64,000 nucleotides of DNA, taken from the NCBI GenBank assembly GCA_965199235.1, contig CBDAQU010000002.1, positions 1,612,001 to 1,676,000 on the forward strand. Reading direction: 5' to 3'. The notes under the pieces are model-generated. The model searched no databases. It was not told where the DNA came from and saw nothing but the letters and a program-made list of their open reading frames with translations. This document shows, in pieces, positions 49,129 to 58,272 of this stretch. This stretch comes from BOG-908 sp965199235 (GTDB lineage Bacteria > Pseudomonadota > Alphaproteobacteria > Acetobacterales > Acetobacteraceae). How positions within the stretch are numbered: position 1 is the stretch's first letter; the number at the start of each line of letters is the position of its first letter. The position numbers and the translations under genes were made by a program.

Positions 49129-50334
49129 ATGCCCGATCAAACAGACGAGCGCCTGGCCGCACAGTACGAGGCGCTGCCCTATCCCGCGCGCGACCCGAGA
49201 CAGGAAACCAGGCATCTCGTGGTTGGCAGCCCAAGCCATTTGCGCGAGATCGACCACTGGCTTTTCGGCGACGCGCGCCCGCTGCGGGCGCTGTTCGCCG
49301 GCGGCGGCACCGGCGACGGGGCAATCATGCTCGCCCAGCAGATGGCGTGGCAGGGCCGGCCCGGCCGGGTCACCTGGCTGGACCGCAGCGAGGCGGCCCG
49401 CCGCATCGCCGAGGGCAGGGCGGACGCGCGTGGCCTGACCAACATCGATTTTCAGATCGGGTCGCTGCTGGAACTGGAGACCGGCCTCGGCCCGTTCGAC
49501 TACGTCGATTGCTGCGGCGTGCTGCACCACCTGCCTGACCCGGCCAAAGGATTGCGCGCACTGCTCTCCGTGCTGGCGCCAGGCGGCGGCATGGGCCTGA
49601 TGGTCTATGCCCCGCACGGACGGACGGGCGTCTACATGGTGCAGGACGCGCTGGCACGCTTGGCGCCAGCTTCTGAACCCGCCATCGCCCGCCTGGAGAC
49701 CGCCAGGCGCGTGCTGCGGCATCTGCCGGCCACCAACTGGCTACGCGCCAACCCGAATTTCACCGACATCACCCAAGGCGGCGACGCCGGTCTGTACGAC
49801 CTGCTGCTCAACCCGCGCGATCGCGCCTACACCATCGCCGATTTCGCAAAATTGCTGACAGAGACCGGCCTGCAGATCACCTGCCTGGTCGAACCGATGC
49901 GCTACGATCCGGCCGTCCTGCTGCCGGATGCGCGCCTGCGCAGTCGGGTGGCCGAGCTGGACTGGCTGGGCCGTGCTGCCCTGGCCGAGGCGCTCGCCGG
50001 CAATATGCCGACCCACATCGTCTACTGCATGCGGCAGGGTGCTGAAGTGCCGGCTCGCGACCATCGCGATCCGTGCGCCATACCGGTCGCACGTGAAACG
50101 CCGATGGCCGAGTTCGCGACCCGCATACGGGGCGGCGTGCTGACGGCGCAGTTCGATGCACTCAGCATACCGGTGCCGATGCCCGCTTTGGCGCCCGCCA
50201 TCCTGCGACGCATCGACGGCCTGCGCAGCGTGGCCGAGATCGCCGACCCGTTCCCAGCGCGCGCCTTCGACCAGGCCTGGAACGAGGTGTTTACCGCCCT
50301 GAACGCGATGAACCGGCTGCTGCTGAAAGCCTGA
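49129..50334 (+). CDS. Class I SAM-dependent methyltransferase with C-terminal extension
   Basis: A 401-aa protein. The SAM-binding motif is ALFAGGGTGDGAIMLAQQ (about residue 54), followed by TWLDRSEAARRIAE, the acidic FDYVDCCGVLHHLPDP and LAPGGGMGLMVYAP. The N-terminus, YEALPYPARDPRQE, is found in a group of methyltransferases with TPR or helical partners. The C-terminal region of about 110 residues ends with AILRRIDGLRSVAEIADPF, a winged-helix-like sequence also seen in peptide and protein methyltransferases of this group. Substrate unknown. Confidence 0.85.
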   Translation: MPDQTDERLAAQYEALPYPARDPRQETRHLVVGSPSHLREIDHWLFGDARPLRALFAGGGTGDGAIMLAQQMAWQGRPGRVTWLDRSEAARRIAEGRADARGLTNIDFQIGSLLELETGLGPFDYVDCCGVLHHLPDPAKGLRALLSVLAPGGGMGLMVYAPHGRTGVYMVQDALARLAPASEPAIARLETARRVLRHLPATNWLRANPNFTDITQGGDAGLYDLLLNPRDRAYTIADFAKLLTETGLQITCLVEPMRYDPAVLLPDARLRSRVAELDWLGRAALAEALAGNMPTHIVYCMRQGAEVPARDHRDPCAIPVARETPMAEFATRIRGGVLTAQFDALSIPVPMPALAPAILRRIDGLRSVAEIADPFPARAFDQAWNEVFTALNAMNRLLLKA

Positions 50335-50340
50335 TCCCGC

Positions 50341-50673
50341 TCACTGCTCGGTATCGTCGCTTTCCGGTTCTACTTCGAGGTCTTCGCCGAGCGCGTCGGC
50401 ATCGTCGTCCAGGTCGTCGGCACCCTCGAGCACGCCCTCCTCAGCCTCCTCGTCGGGCAGCTCGGCTTCTGCGTCGCCTTCGGCTTCCTCGACCACCACC
50501 GCCTTCTTGGGCAGACGCCTCTCGGCGACGTTGCCCCCACGCTTGACGCGCGGCTGCTCGGCCGGCTGCTCCGTGCCGCATTTCGGGCAGACCGCCGGCG
50601 TCTTGGCCAGGTCGTAGAACCGCGCGCCACACGACACGCAGACGCGTTTCAACCCGAGTTCTGGCTTCGGCAT
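50341..50673 (-). CDS. TIGR02300-family zinc-ribbon protein
   Basis: A 110-aa protein. The N-terminus is a zinc ribbon (CVSCGARFYDLAKTPAVCPK: CxxC, then CPKCG) with the FYDL-K signature of the alphaproteobacterial TIGR02300 family. The C-terminal half is very acidic (EEAEGDAEAELPDEEAEE and DDLDDDADALGED) and must be disordered. ATG at 50673 is preceded by AAGGG. The role is unknown; the family is nearly universal in alphaproteobacteria, and a ribosome or RNA-linked function is only a guess. Confidence 0.9.
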   Translation of the reverse strand: MPKPELGLKRVCVSCGARFYDLAKTPAVCPKCGTEQPAEQPRVKRGGNVAERRLPKKAVVVEEAEGDAEAELPDEEAEEGVLEGADDLDDDADALGEDLEVEPESDDTEQ

Positions 50674-51042
50674 GTGCAACCCTTGTGGCGTCTCGACCGG
50701 TAAAGGGCGCGGCCCATGCCACGGCGCAATTACCCTGTCAATTTCGGATCAGGCCGAGGCGGCCCGCAGCAAAGCAACGCTGTCAAGAGAGCTTGATCGC
50801 CAAGCTCGCGGTTTCAGGTGGACTCGGCAGTCAGGCCGACAGTGATGGCAATTGGACCAAATTGCCGGCATCACCGACATCTCGGCCCACTTCGTGAATG
50901 GCCGGGGGCAAGGACCGCATCAAGCCAAGTTGACCATAACCGGACTGCACGCCTGTCCGTCCGCTTCCTCACAATTCATGGAGAAGGTCTTGCAGCCTCT
51001 TTGTTGGTCCTGCAATGAGCGACTACGCGACTGCACCGCCCG
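50674..51042. other. 369-bp gap without a supported gene
   Basis: The region between the zinc-ribbon gene and the membrane protein gene has only short frames with no similarity that I recognise. Base composition drops towards the right, joining the AT-richer gene that follows. No terminator, repeat or RNA gene is evident. Confidence 0.5.
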
Positions 51043-52644
51043 ATGAGTGCAAATCGACAAAGTGCTGATAAGATCAACTCACAGTCCTGGCTTGTGCCGT
51101 TTCTATTATTCGCTGTCTTTGCTGTCTATATACTCATAGTAGAAAGACCAATGCTGTTCGGTCACTTCTTGGTTCCCTGGGGAGATAACGCGGCAGACGA
51201 TCTGCTTGTCCTGGACGCCAAGACTCTGAACCTGTTGCACGGCAATTACAGCCGCTTCGGGTTCTACCATCCAGGTCCCTGGTTCCTCCTCGTAGCGGCA
51301 GCAGGCGAATATGTATTCTACGATTGGACGGGATGCTTCAGCTCGTATCTCGGCGCCCAAATATTCACGATATCTCTGACGCACGGTATCGCCCTCGCGA
51401 TTTGCTGCCGCCTTTGGCTTCTGGTGACAGGACGGGTCAGCCTGGGTCTGCTGGCAACGCTCATCATCGCCGCGACCATCCTTGCGCCTGTGTCGCCGGT
51501 CAATCTTCTTGTCATGCGATGGACGCCATACGCTGCCGTCGCAGCGTCATTACTCGCTGCAACCGGGCTGGCTGGCGTGGTGTTGCGCGGCCCGACCTGG
51601 TTTCCCGTCATGGTGCTGGGATGCGCGCAGATGATTCATGCCCATGCCAGCTTTCTGGGCATCGTGCCTGTCATGCTCGGCATCGCGCTGTTGCTTGCGC
51701 TGCTTACGGGAACGCTCCCGTTCAACCTCGTCAGCGTTCGTGCTGTCTTCCGGTCGCGCCACCATCGGCTTGCAGTGCTGTTCAGCGCCGGAATTGCCGC
51801 CCTATACGCCTTGCCGATCGCGCTGCACACGATACTGCACTGGCCAGGAGAGTTTGGTCGGTATCGAGCCTTCGTTGGCTTGCTGCCGCCACAACCAATC
51901 GGTGATGCTTTGCGCTACGAAGCCGCATTCATACCCGCTGATGGTGCCTGGTTGCTGCTGCTGATTCCGAACGGCATCGTCCGTGGGTGTGGTGCGACGT
52001 CGGTCGTCGCCCTCTCTCGAACAGGTCTCCGGTCAGCCAGCCTGATCGTGTTCTTTTCGGCAGCACTGCCGGCTTTCTGGTATTCATGGAAGGGCGTCGA
52101 CGACACGTCGCACAGCTACCTTCTGGTGTGGTTTGCCTCCTTCGTTGGAACAGCTTTAGTGGCGGCGCTGTTTCATGCCGCACAAGCGGTCAGGCTGGAG
52201 CTGCCATGGAACATCGCGCTGTACGTGGTGGCGGTCGGAGTGTCGCTCCGCGTCGTGTTCGGCCTGTCGCCCGGGCTGATGATCGACGTCGCGAACAACC
52301 TCGCATGGCAGCCGACCGTTGCCCGGCTCCTCTCTGAACCCGCTCCGGTCGGCTTCGACAAGACCGAATTGGTGCTGGATCGATCCAAGGAAGCCTGGGG
52401 TCCGGCATGGATCGAGACGGTCGGAGTTCTCGATGCGATGAAACGAGCCGGACGAAGCGACTATTGCGTGTCACCCGGCACTTGGCACATTCTTTTCGAG
52501 CGATCCAATCGTTGCGACTTTCAACGTGACCATATCACGCGTCGACTGAAAATTACACTCTGGCCGAGGGATCCTCCTCCGTCCAGCGTTCGGCTCCAAC
52601 AGACTGGGATGATCCCGATGCGCCTTGACGGGTCTGAAAGGTAG
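51043..52644 (+). CDS. Polytopic membrane protein, GT-C glycosyltransferase-like
   Basis: A 533-aa protein with about nine or ten hydrophobic helices, the first at residues 17-34. After the first helix comes a polar loop with VPWGDNAADDLLVLDAKTLN and FYHPGPWFLLVAAAGEYVF, a layout that resembles the first periplasmic loop of GT-C glycosyltransferases using lipid-linked sugars, where the acidic residues are catalytic. The C-terminal 130 residues are soluble, with Cys pairs. No strong family match is recognised. The gene is clearly AT-richer than its neighbours and lies next to a tRNA gene, both suggestive of horizontal transfer. Confidence 0.6.
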   Translation: MSANRQSADKINSQSWLVPFLLFAVFAVYILIVERPMLFGHFLVPWGDNAADDLLVLDAKTLNLLHGNYSRFGFYHPGPWFLLVAAAGEYVFYDWTGCFSSYLGAQIFTISLTHGIALAICCRLWLLVTGRVSLGLLATLIIAATILAPVSPVNLLVMRWTPYAAVAASLLAATGLAGVVLRGPTWFPVMVLGCAQMIHAHASFLGIVPVMLGIALLLALLTGTLPFNLVSVRAVFRSRHHRLAVLFSAGIAALYALPIALHTILHWPGEFGRYRAFVGLLPPQPIGDALRYEAAFIPADGAWLLLLIPNGIVRGCGATSVVALSRTGLRSASLIVFFSAALPAFWYSWKGVDDTSHSYLLVWFASFVGTALVAALFHAAQAVRLELPWNIALYVVAVGVSLRVVFGLSPGLMIDVANNLAWQPTVARLLSEPAPVGFDKTELVLDRSKEAWGPAWIETVGVLDAMKRAGRSDYCVSPGTWHILFERSNRCDFQRDHITRRLKITLWPRDPPPSSVRLQQTGMIPMRLDGSER

Positions 52645-52719
52645 CGTCGAAACGTTCGGAAGTTAGCTGCGAGCGGTTCGTCACGCTTTGATCCGATCGG
52701 ATCGTTGGATTGTCAACGG

Positions 52720-52791
52720 TAGCGGCGGGGTGACTTGAACACCCGACCAAGGGATTATGATTCCCCTGCTCTACCGCTGAGCTACGCCGCC
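52720..52791 (-). tRNA. tRNA-Met(CAU), elongator type
   Basis: A complete cloverleaf on the minus strand: acceptor GGCGGCG with CGCCGCT, D arm GCTC-AGCGGTA-GAGC, anticodon stem GGGGA/TCCCT with loop ATCATAA (anticodon CAT, complement of 52757-52759), and T arm GGGTG-TTCAAGT-CACCC. Discriminator base is A; the genome then reads CCG, so the final CCA is completed after transcription. The G1-U pair and body differ from initiator tRNA, which has a C1-A72 mismatch. A tRNA-Ile2 with lysidine is the only serious alternative. Confidence 0.9.
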
Positions 52792-52854
52792 ATCCGTCGA
52801 GCGGCGGGTGTTATCGCCGGTGCGCGGGGCAAGTCAACAGCGCGCCGACGCCCG

Positions 52855-54189
52855 TCACACCGGTATACGGACCCGCGCGCGCAGGCCACCCATGGGCGAA
52901 TCCTCCAGCGTGATGTCGCCGCCATGCGCGCGCACGATGTCGCGCGCGATGGTCAGCCCCAGGCCCGTGCCGCCGCCCGCCCCGCTCTCGAACGGGCGGA
53001 ACACGCTTTCGCGGCGGGTGGATGGAATGCCAGGGCCGTCATCGTCCACCATCACCAGCACCGACCGGCCAGCCTCCAGCGCCGAGAGGGCAACATGGCC
53101 GGCATGGCGGCGCGCGTTATCCACCAGGTTGGTCAGCGCGCGGCGCACCGCGTCCTGCCGCAGCTGCAGCGTCAGCGCGCTCGGCACGTTCACCGACACG
53201 TCGGCACCCGTGCGCCGTGCGCCCGCCGCCACGTCCTCCAGCATCGCCGGCAGATCGACCGGCTGGGCCTGCTCGGCCTGCTCGCCGCGCGCAAAGGCGA
53301 GGTAGCCGCTGATCATGCGCTCCATCTCCTCCACGTCGGCCGTCATGTCGGCTGCGTCCGCGGCAAGCTCCCCCTCTGCTGGCAACATGGCAAGCGCCAG
53401 GCGCAGGCGGGTCAGCGGCGTGCGCAGGTCGTGGCTGACGCCGGCCAGCATCTCGGTGCGCTGCGTCAGGAAACGCCGGATGCGCTCCTGCATGCGGTTG
53501 AAGGCGGTGGCGGCACGCCGCACCTCCGTCGCCCCCTCCGGCCGGATCGCGGCGGTGTCCCGGCCCAGGCCGAAATCCTCCGCCGCGGCGGCAAGCCGCC
53601 GGATGGCGCGTACCTGGTTGCGCATGAACAGGGCGGCAATGCTGAACAGCAGGATGGAGCTGCCGCCGAGCCACAGGACGTAGACGTAGATCATGCTCGT
53701 GTAGAGGCGCTTACGCGGCGCCTCCACATGCAGCACGCCGCCTTTCCAGCCGCCTGGCAGCTGCACGTCGATCAGTACGGAAGCCGGGTCGCTCGTCCAA
53801 TCCATGTCGAACGGCAGGCCCACCCGCTCCCGCAGTGCCACCGCAAGGTCGTCGTCCATCGGCCCCAGTATGTTGACCGGCGTAGTTCGCACCAGATGCG
53901 CACCCCGCAGCACGCGCATGCGCAGGTCAAAGTCGCGCAGCCCGGAACCGAGCACCCAGGCCTCGTCCGCACCCGATTGCAGAAGATGGATGGTCTGCGC
54001 CACCTCGCCCGCCACCGCACCCGACAGCCTGCGCGAAATCAGGTCCAGATGGCTGCCATAGAAGATCAGCAGCGCCACCGCCTGCACCACGACGAGGGGC
54101 ACCAGGATGATCAGGAGCGATCGCCCGAGCAAGGACCGTGGCAGCACCTTGCGCACGGGACGTTCCCAGCCGCGGGAGAAGTCGTTCAC
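52855..54189 (-). CDS. EnvZ-like sensor histidine kinase
   Basis: A 444-aa membrane kinase. Two membrane helices (about 20-44 and 164-189) enclose a periplasmic domain of about 120 residues; then a HAMP domain (RNQVRAIRRLAAAAEDFGLG), the dimerisation domain with phospho-acceptor H253 in VSHDLRTPLTRLRLAL, and the ATPase domain with N box ALTNLVDNARRHA, G1 MVDDDGPGIP and G2 GGTGLGLTIARD. The order and length fit EnvZ of alphaproteobacteria. GTG start at 54189; it lies 63 bp after the response regulator gene in a marR-ompR-envZ run. The stimulus is unknown. Confidence 0.93.
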   Translation of the reverse strand: MNDFSRGWERPVRKVLPRSLLGRSLLIILVPLVVVQAVALLIFYGSHLDLISRRLSGAVAGEVAQTIHLLQSGADEAWVLGSGLRDFDLRMRVLRGAHLVRTTPVNILGPMDDDLAVALRERVGLPFDMDWTSDPASVLIDVQLPGGWKGGVLHVEAPRKRLYTSMIYVYVLWLGGSSILLFSIAALFMRNQVRAIRRLAAAAEDFGLGRDTAAIRPEGATEVRRAATAFNRMQERIRRFLTQRTEMLAGVSHDLRTPLTRLRLALAMLPAEGELAADAADMTADVEEMERMISGYLAFARGEQAEQAQPVDLPAMLEDVAAGARRTGADVSVNVPSALTLQLRQDAVRRALTNLVDNARRHAGHVALSALEAGRSVLVMVDDDGPGIPSTRRESVFRPFESGAGGGTGLGLTIARDIVRAHGGDITLEDSPMGGLRARVRIPV

Positions 54190-54252
54190 GAAAGGGTCAC
54201 GGTGCGAGCCCTCTCCCTTCCGAAGACGGGCGGGTTGGGATACGGTGTCGGG

Positions 54253-54948
54253 TCATACGCCTGGCTTGAGAACATAGCCGCGCCCCCTGACGGTGTGCAG
54301 AAACCGCGGCTCGCGCGGATCCGTCTCGATCTTGCGACGCAGCCGGGTCACCTGCACGTCGATCGCGCGTTCCGCCACCTCGTCCAGGCCCAGCGCGGCC
54401 ACGATGTCTTCGCGCGCCAGCACCTCGTTGGGGCGGGAGGCAAGGGCAGAGAGCAGGGCGCTTTCGCCTCCCGTCAGGTGCATCGGTCCCTCCGGCCCGC
54501 TCAATTCGGCCCTGACACAGTCGAACTGCAGCCGCCCCAGCTGCAGCGGGCTTGCAGGCGCCTCAGCGGCAGCCACCGTGGATCGTCGCAGCATGGACCG
54601 CAACCGAAGCACCAGCTCGCGCGGTTCGAACGGTTTGGCGAGGTAGTCGTCGGCGCCCGACTCGAAGCCGGCAATCCTGTCCTCGGGCGCGCCCTGAGCG
54701 GTCAGCAGCAGGATCGGCACCGCCGCGTTCTCCGCGCGTAACGAGGCGGTCAGGGCCAAGCCGGTCTCGCCAGGCATCATCACGTCCAGCACCAGGGCGT
54801 CAGGCGCCAGGAACCGCAGCTTGTCGCGCGCATCGGCGGCGTGGGTGGCCGTGCTCACGCGGAACCCGTTCTCGGCGAGGTAGCGGCTCAGCAGCATGCG
54901 CAGCCGCGCATCGTCGTCGACCACCAGCACGTGCGCGTCTTCGACCAT
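54253..54948 (-). CDS. OmpR/PhoB-family response regulator
   Basis: A 231-aa transcription regulator. The receiver domain has the acidic pocket VDDDARLR, phospho-acceptor D55 in LVLDVMMPGETG, the conserved Thr in LLLTAQG and Lys in YLAKPFEPREL. The C-terminal winged helix includes LTGGESALLSALASRPNEVL, AIDVQVTRLRRKIE and FLHTVRGRGYVLKPG. It starts 10 bp after the MarR gene stop and is followed by its cognate kinase. Confidence 0.95.
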   Translation of the reverse strand: MVEDAHVLVVDDDARLRMLLSRYLAENGFRVSTATHAADARDKLRFLAPDALVLDVMMPGETGLALTASLRAENAAVPILLLTAQGAPEDRIAGFESGADDYLAKPFEPRELVLRLRSMLRRSTVAAAEAPASPLQLGRLQFDCVRAELSGPEGPMHLTGGESALLSALASRPNEVLAREDIVAALGLDEVAERAIDVQVTRLRRKIETDPREPRFLHTVRGRGYVLKPGV

Positions 54949-54958
54949 CCCTGCCTGT

Positions 54959-55507
54959 CTATATCCGCTGGACTGCCGGCACGGCCCGCAGCTCCTCCAA
55001 GGTAGACCGGCCGGCGCGGCTCATCAGCGCACGCAGAACCTGCCCGAAGCCTTCTACCGCAGGCCCGCCTGCCTCGCGGTAGGCGGCCAGCAGCCGCTCG
55101 CGCTGACGCTCAAACAGCCTGCGTTCCAGCGCGCTACCGGCCTCCGTCAGCCGCAGCAGGCGTTGCCGCCGGTCCTGGCGCCCGACCGTCTGGCTGACAT
55201 ACCCGCCCTCGATCAGGGCGCCTAGCACGCGCGCCAGGCTTTGCTTGGTGATGCACAGAACGGCGAGCAGGTCAGTCACTGTCAGCCCAGGCGTGCGGCC
55301 GATGAAGTGCAGCGCCCGGTGATGCGCCCGCCCCAGCCCCACCTCGGCCAGCGACGGGTCGACCACCGCGGTGAAGTCGCGCCATGCCAGGAACAGCATG
55401 TCCTGCGCCAGCCTGATCTGCTCCTCGCGCAGGAAAAGCAGGCTTCCTGCCGCCGCCTGGTCCCGGCTGTTCGGCTTGCCTGCTTCGCGTGGTAACGACG
55501 CGTTCAT
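54959..55507 (-). CDS. MarR-family transcriptional regulator
   Basis: A 182-aa regulator with the MarR winged helix: LGRAHHRALHFIGRTPGLTV, TDLLAVLCITKQSLARVLGA as recognition region, and the wing GRQDRRQRLLRLTEAG. ATG at 55507 is chosen over TTG 55519 because GGA lies 8 nt upstream. The stop is 10 bp before the response regulator, so the three genes form a marR-ompR-envZ operon, an arrangement retained in several alphaproteobacteria; MarR may tune or be tuned by the two-component system. Confidence 0.92.
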   Translation of the reverse strand: MNASLPREAGKPNSRDQAAAGSLLFLREEQIRLAQDMLFLAWRDFTAVVDPSLAEVGLGRAHHRALHFIGRTPGLTVTDLLAVLCITKQSLARVLGALIEGGYVSQTVGRQDRRQRLLRLTEAGSALERRLFERQRERLLAAYREAGGPAVEGFGQVLRALMSRAGRSTLEELRAVPAVQRI

Positions 55508-55598
55508 GTTGGGATCCAAGCTGACCTTTTCAGGATGCTAAGCTGGATGGCGCCGGTGCCCAACATCAACCGAGGAGGTGATGACGCGCTCCCAGCCG

Positions 55599-55943
55599 TC
55601 ATTTCATCCTTACAAAATTGCCCAGCAGACAGAACGAGTGGAACGAGTTGAGCTTGATGGTGACCTGGTTGGAGCACAGCTCCTCCGTTCCCGGATCGGT
55701 CGGCTGGTAGGTGAACCCGTCCGGCTCGTCCTTCAGGCCGAAGCAGCGTGAGGGGAGAGTGTTCTTCCAGACCACGTGGTCGCGCATGTGGAACAGTATC
55801 GTGTAATCGTCCGGCCGTGTCGTGCTCGCGATGTCGGGATCGCGAATACAGGTCGTGTTGCCTGTCGCGGCCACAGCGGGCGCCGCCGCCGCGATCGACC
55901 ACGCCAAAACCACTACCCAAGACCATGTCCGTTTCGTCGTCAT
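55599..55943 (-). CDS. Small exported Cys-containing protein
   Basis: A 114-aa protein with a signal peptide (residues about 1-27, VVVLAWSIAAAAPAVAATG) and a short mature domain with four Cys (CIRDPDIAST, RCFGLKDE, ELCSNQVTI and FCLLG) likely to form two disulfides. The DDYTILFHMRDHVVWKNTLP segment resembles a family of small periplasmic proteins found across proteobacteria, of unknown function. ATG at 55943 has TAGGGA upstream. It stands alone between uvrB and the MarR gene. Confidence 0.75.
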   Translation of the reverse strand: MTTKRTWSWVVVLAWSIAAAAPAVAATGNTTCIRDPDIASTTRPDDYTILFHMRDHVVWKNTLPSRCFGLKDEPDGFTYQPTDPGTEELCSNQVTIKLNSFHSFCLLGNFVRMK

Positions 55944-55961
55944 CGTCGTATCCCTAGGTGG

Positions 55962-58184
55962 TCATTTTGCTCGGCCAGCGCGCATCGGGGCTGCCTTGCC
56001 GCGTCCTCGTCGCGTCTTGGTCGGATCGTAACCGCCGCCTCCGGGGCCGAGCGGCTCCGGCGTGCGGTCCCGCCTGGGCTTGGCGGAGGCGGCGCTGGGC
56101 GGCGGTGGCGGCAGGCCCAGATCCAGGGCTTCCAGTCGTTTGATCTCGTCGCGCAGGCGCCCCGCTTCCTCGAACTCCAGGTCCGCGGCCGCCGCGCGCA
56201 TGCGTTTCTCCAGCTCGGCTATCGAGGATTTGAGATCCTTTCCAACCATGTTGGTGACGCTCGAATCCTTGATCGGCGCCACCGTCACGTAATCCTGCTC
56301 GAACACCGAACTCAGCGCCTCGCCGATATGTTTGCGCACCGATTGCGGCGTTATGCCGTTCGCCTCGTTCCAGGCGCGCTGCTTGTTGCGGCGCCGCTCG
56401 GTTTCCTCGATGGCGTAACGCAGGCTTTCCGTCATCGTGTCGGCGTACAGCACCACGCGTCCGTCCACGTTGCGCGCCGCCCGGCCGATCGTCTGGATGA
56501 GCGACGTCTTGGAACGCAAAAACCCTTCCTTGTCGGCGTCCAGTATGGCCACCAGCGCGCATTCTGGAATGTCGAGACCTTCGCGCAGCAGGTTGATGCC
56601 GACCAGGACGTCATAGACCCCAAGCCGAAGGTCGCGAATGATCTCGATACGCTCGAGCGTGTCGACGTCGGAGTGCAGATAGCGCACCTTCACTCCGTTT
56701 TCGGTCAGATATTCGGTCAGGTCTTCCGACATGCGCTTTGTCAGCGTCGTCACAAGCACGCGAGAGCCGCGCTGCGTGGTGGTCCTGATTTCCGCCAGCA
56801 GGTCGTCCACCTGCCGCTCCACAGGTCGAACTTCGGTGACGGGATCGATCAGCCCCGTCGGCCGGATCACCTGTTCGGCGAACGTGCCGCCGGTGCGCTC
56901 CATCTCCCACGGCCCCGGGGTGGCGCTGACGAAGACGGTTTGCGGCCGCAGCGTCTCCCATTCGGCAAATTTCAGCGGCCGGTTGTCGATGCAGGATGGC
57001 AGCCGGAAGCCGAACTCGGAGAGGATCGATTTGCGCGCGTAGTCGCCGCGCTCCATGCCGCCGATCTGCGGCACCGTCACGTGGCTTTCGTCGACGATCA
57101 GCAGCGCATTCTGCGGCAGGTACTCGAACAAGGTGGGCGGGTTGTCGCCCTGCTTGCGGCCGGAGAGGTAGCGTGAGTAATTCTCGATCCCCTTGCAGGA
57201 GCCGGTGGTTTCCATCATTTCGAGATCGAACGTCGTGCGTTGCTGCAAGCGTTCGGCCTCCAGCAGGCGCCCGTTGGCCACCAGCTCGTCCAGACGCAGG
57301 CGTAGCTCTTCCTTGATGCCGATGATCGCCTGGTTCAGCGTCGGCCGTGGCGTGACGTAATGGCTGTTGGCGTAGATGTGGACCTCGCGGATCGTCCCGG
57401 TGCGTTCTCCTGTCAGAGGGTCGAATTCTTCGAGCGATTCGATCTCGTCGCCGAACAGCACGATGCGCCAGGCGCGATCTTCGAACTGCGCTGGAAACAC
57501 GTCGATGGTTTCGCCGCGCAGGCGAAAGCTGCCGCGTGCGAAGGCGACGTCGTTGCGCTTATACTGAAGTTCCACCAGCGCGCGCGCCAGCGTGTCGCGG
57601 TCGATCCGGCCGCCGACCTCCAGCTTGACGACCATGCGCGAATAGGTTTCGACCGAGCCGATGCCGTAGATGCAGCTGACGGAGGCGACGATGATGACGT
57701 CGTTGCGTTCAAGAAGCGACTGGGTGGCCGCGTGGCGCATTCGGTCGATCTGCTCGTTGATCTGGCTGTCCTTTTCTATGTAGAGATCAGTGCGCGGAAC
57801 GTAGGCTTCCGGCTGGTAGTAATCATAGTAGCTGACGAAGTATTCCACTGCGTTGTCGGGAAAGAACGACTTCATCTCGGCATAGAGCTGGGCGGCAAGC
57901 GTCTTGTTCGGGGCGAGCACCAGAGCGGGCCGCTGCACCGCCTCGATCACCTTGGCCATGGTGAAGGTTTTGCCAGAGCCGGTGACGCCGAGCAGCACCT
58001 GGTCCACCTCGTTGGCCTGGATGCCTGCGACGAGTTCGCCGATTGCTGCCGGCTGGTCGCCTGCGGGTTCGTAGTCCGACACCACGCGGAACCGGTTGGT
58101 GACCGGCTTGGACGGCTGGCGCTGCGGGATGAAGGCGACGGGAGCAGGGCGGGCCGAAGCGGGCGCGGCGAGGGTCTGGCTCAT
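55962..58184 (-). CDS. uvrB: UvrABC excinuclease subunit B
   Basis: A 740-aa DNA-damage-verification ATPase. After an N-terminal extension of about 30 residues come FRVVSDYEPAGDQPAAIGEL, Walker A LGVTGSGKTFTMAKVIEAV, the beta-hairpin region YYDYYQPEAYVPRTDLYIEK, helicase motifs VDESHVTVPQ, LLREGLDIPECALVAILDAD and QTIGRAARNVDGRV, and a C-terminal UVR domain (ELEKRMRAAAADLEFEEAGR) that binds UvrC. No convincing LexA site of the alphaproteobacterial GTTC-N7-GTTC type is visible upstream. Confidence 0.97.
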   Translation of the reverse strand: MSQTLAAPASARPAPVAFIPQRQPSKPVTNRFRVVSDYEPAGDQPAAIGELVAGIQANEVDQVLLGVTGSGKTFTMAKVIEAVQRPALVLAPNKTLAAQLYAEMKSFFPDNAVEYFVSYYDYYQPEAYVPRTDLYIEKDSQINEQIDRMRHAATQSLLERNDVIIVASVSCIYGIGSVETYSRMVVKLEVGGRIDRDTLARALVELQYKRNDVAFARGSFRLRGETIDVFPAQFEDRAWRIVLFGDEIESLEEFDPLTGERTGTIREVHIYANSHYVTPRPTLNQAIIGIKEELRLRLDELVANGRLLEAERLQQRTTFDLEMMETTGSCKGIENYSRYLSGRKQGDNPPTLFEYLPQNALLIVDESHVTVPQIGGMERGDYARKSILSEFGFRLPSCIDNRPLKFAEWETLRPQTVFVSATPGPWEMERTGGTFAEQVIRPTGLIDPVTEVRPVERQVDDLLAEIRTTTQRGSRVLVTTLTKRMSEDLTEYLTENGVKVRYLHSDVDTLERIEIIRDLRLGVYDVLVGINLLREGLDIPECALVAILDADKEGFLRSKTSLIQTIGRAARNVDGRVVLYADTMTESLRYAIEETERRRNKQRAWNEANGITPQSVRKHIGEALSSVFEQDYVTVAPIKDSSVTNMVGKDLKSSIAELEKRMRAAAADLEFEEAGRLRDEIKRLEALDLGLPPPPPSAASAKPRRDRTPEPLGPGGGGYDPTKTRRGRGKAAPMRAGRAK

Positions 58185-58272
58185 GCGGCAATAGATGGTG
58201 GTTTGGCCGGGCGCTGCAAACAGCGTGTCGCATGTTCTGCAGCGCTACAATGTGCCTGTCGAACGGACGTTG

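Noticed and set aside
50087..50102. Possible parS site containing CACGTGAAAC in the methyltransferase gene
   Set aside because: Only about 12 of 16 positions match the parS consensus, the left half is poor and it is coding sequence. The parAB genes are expected just right of the window, so true sites may be there.
58185..58260. LexA-controlled promoter for uvrB
   Set aside because: I looked for GTTC-N7-GTTC and GAAC-N7-GAAC patterns upstream of the uvrB start and found only isolated half-sites.
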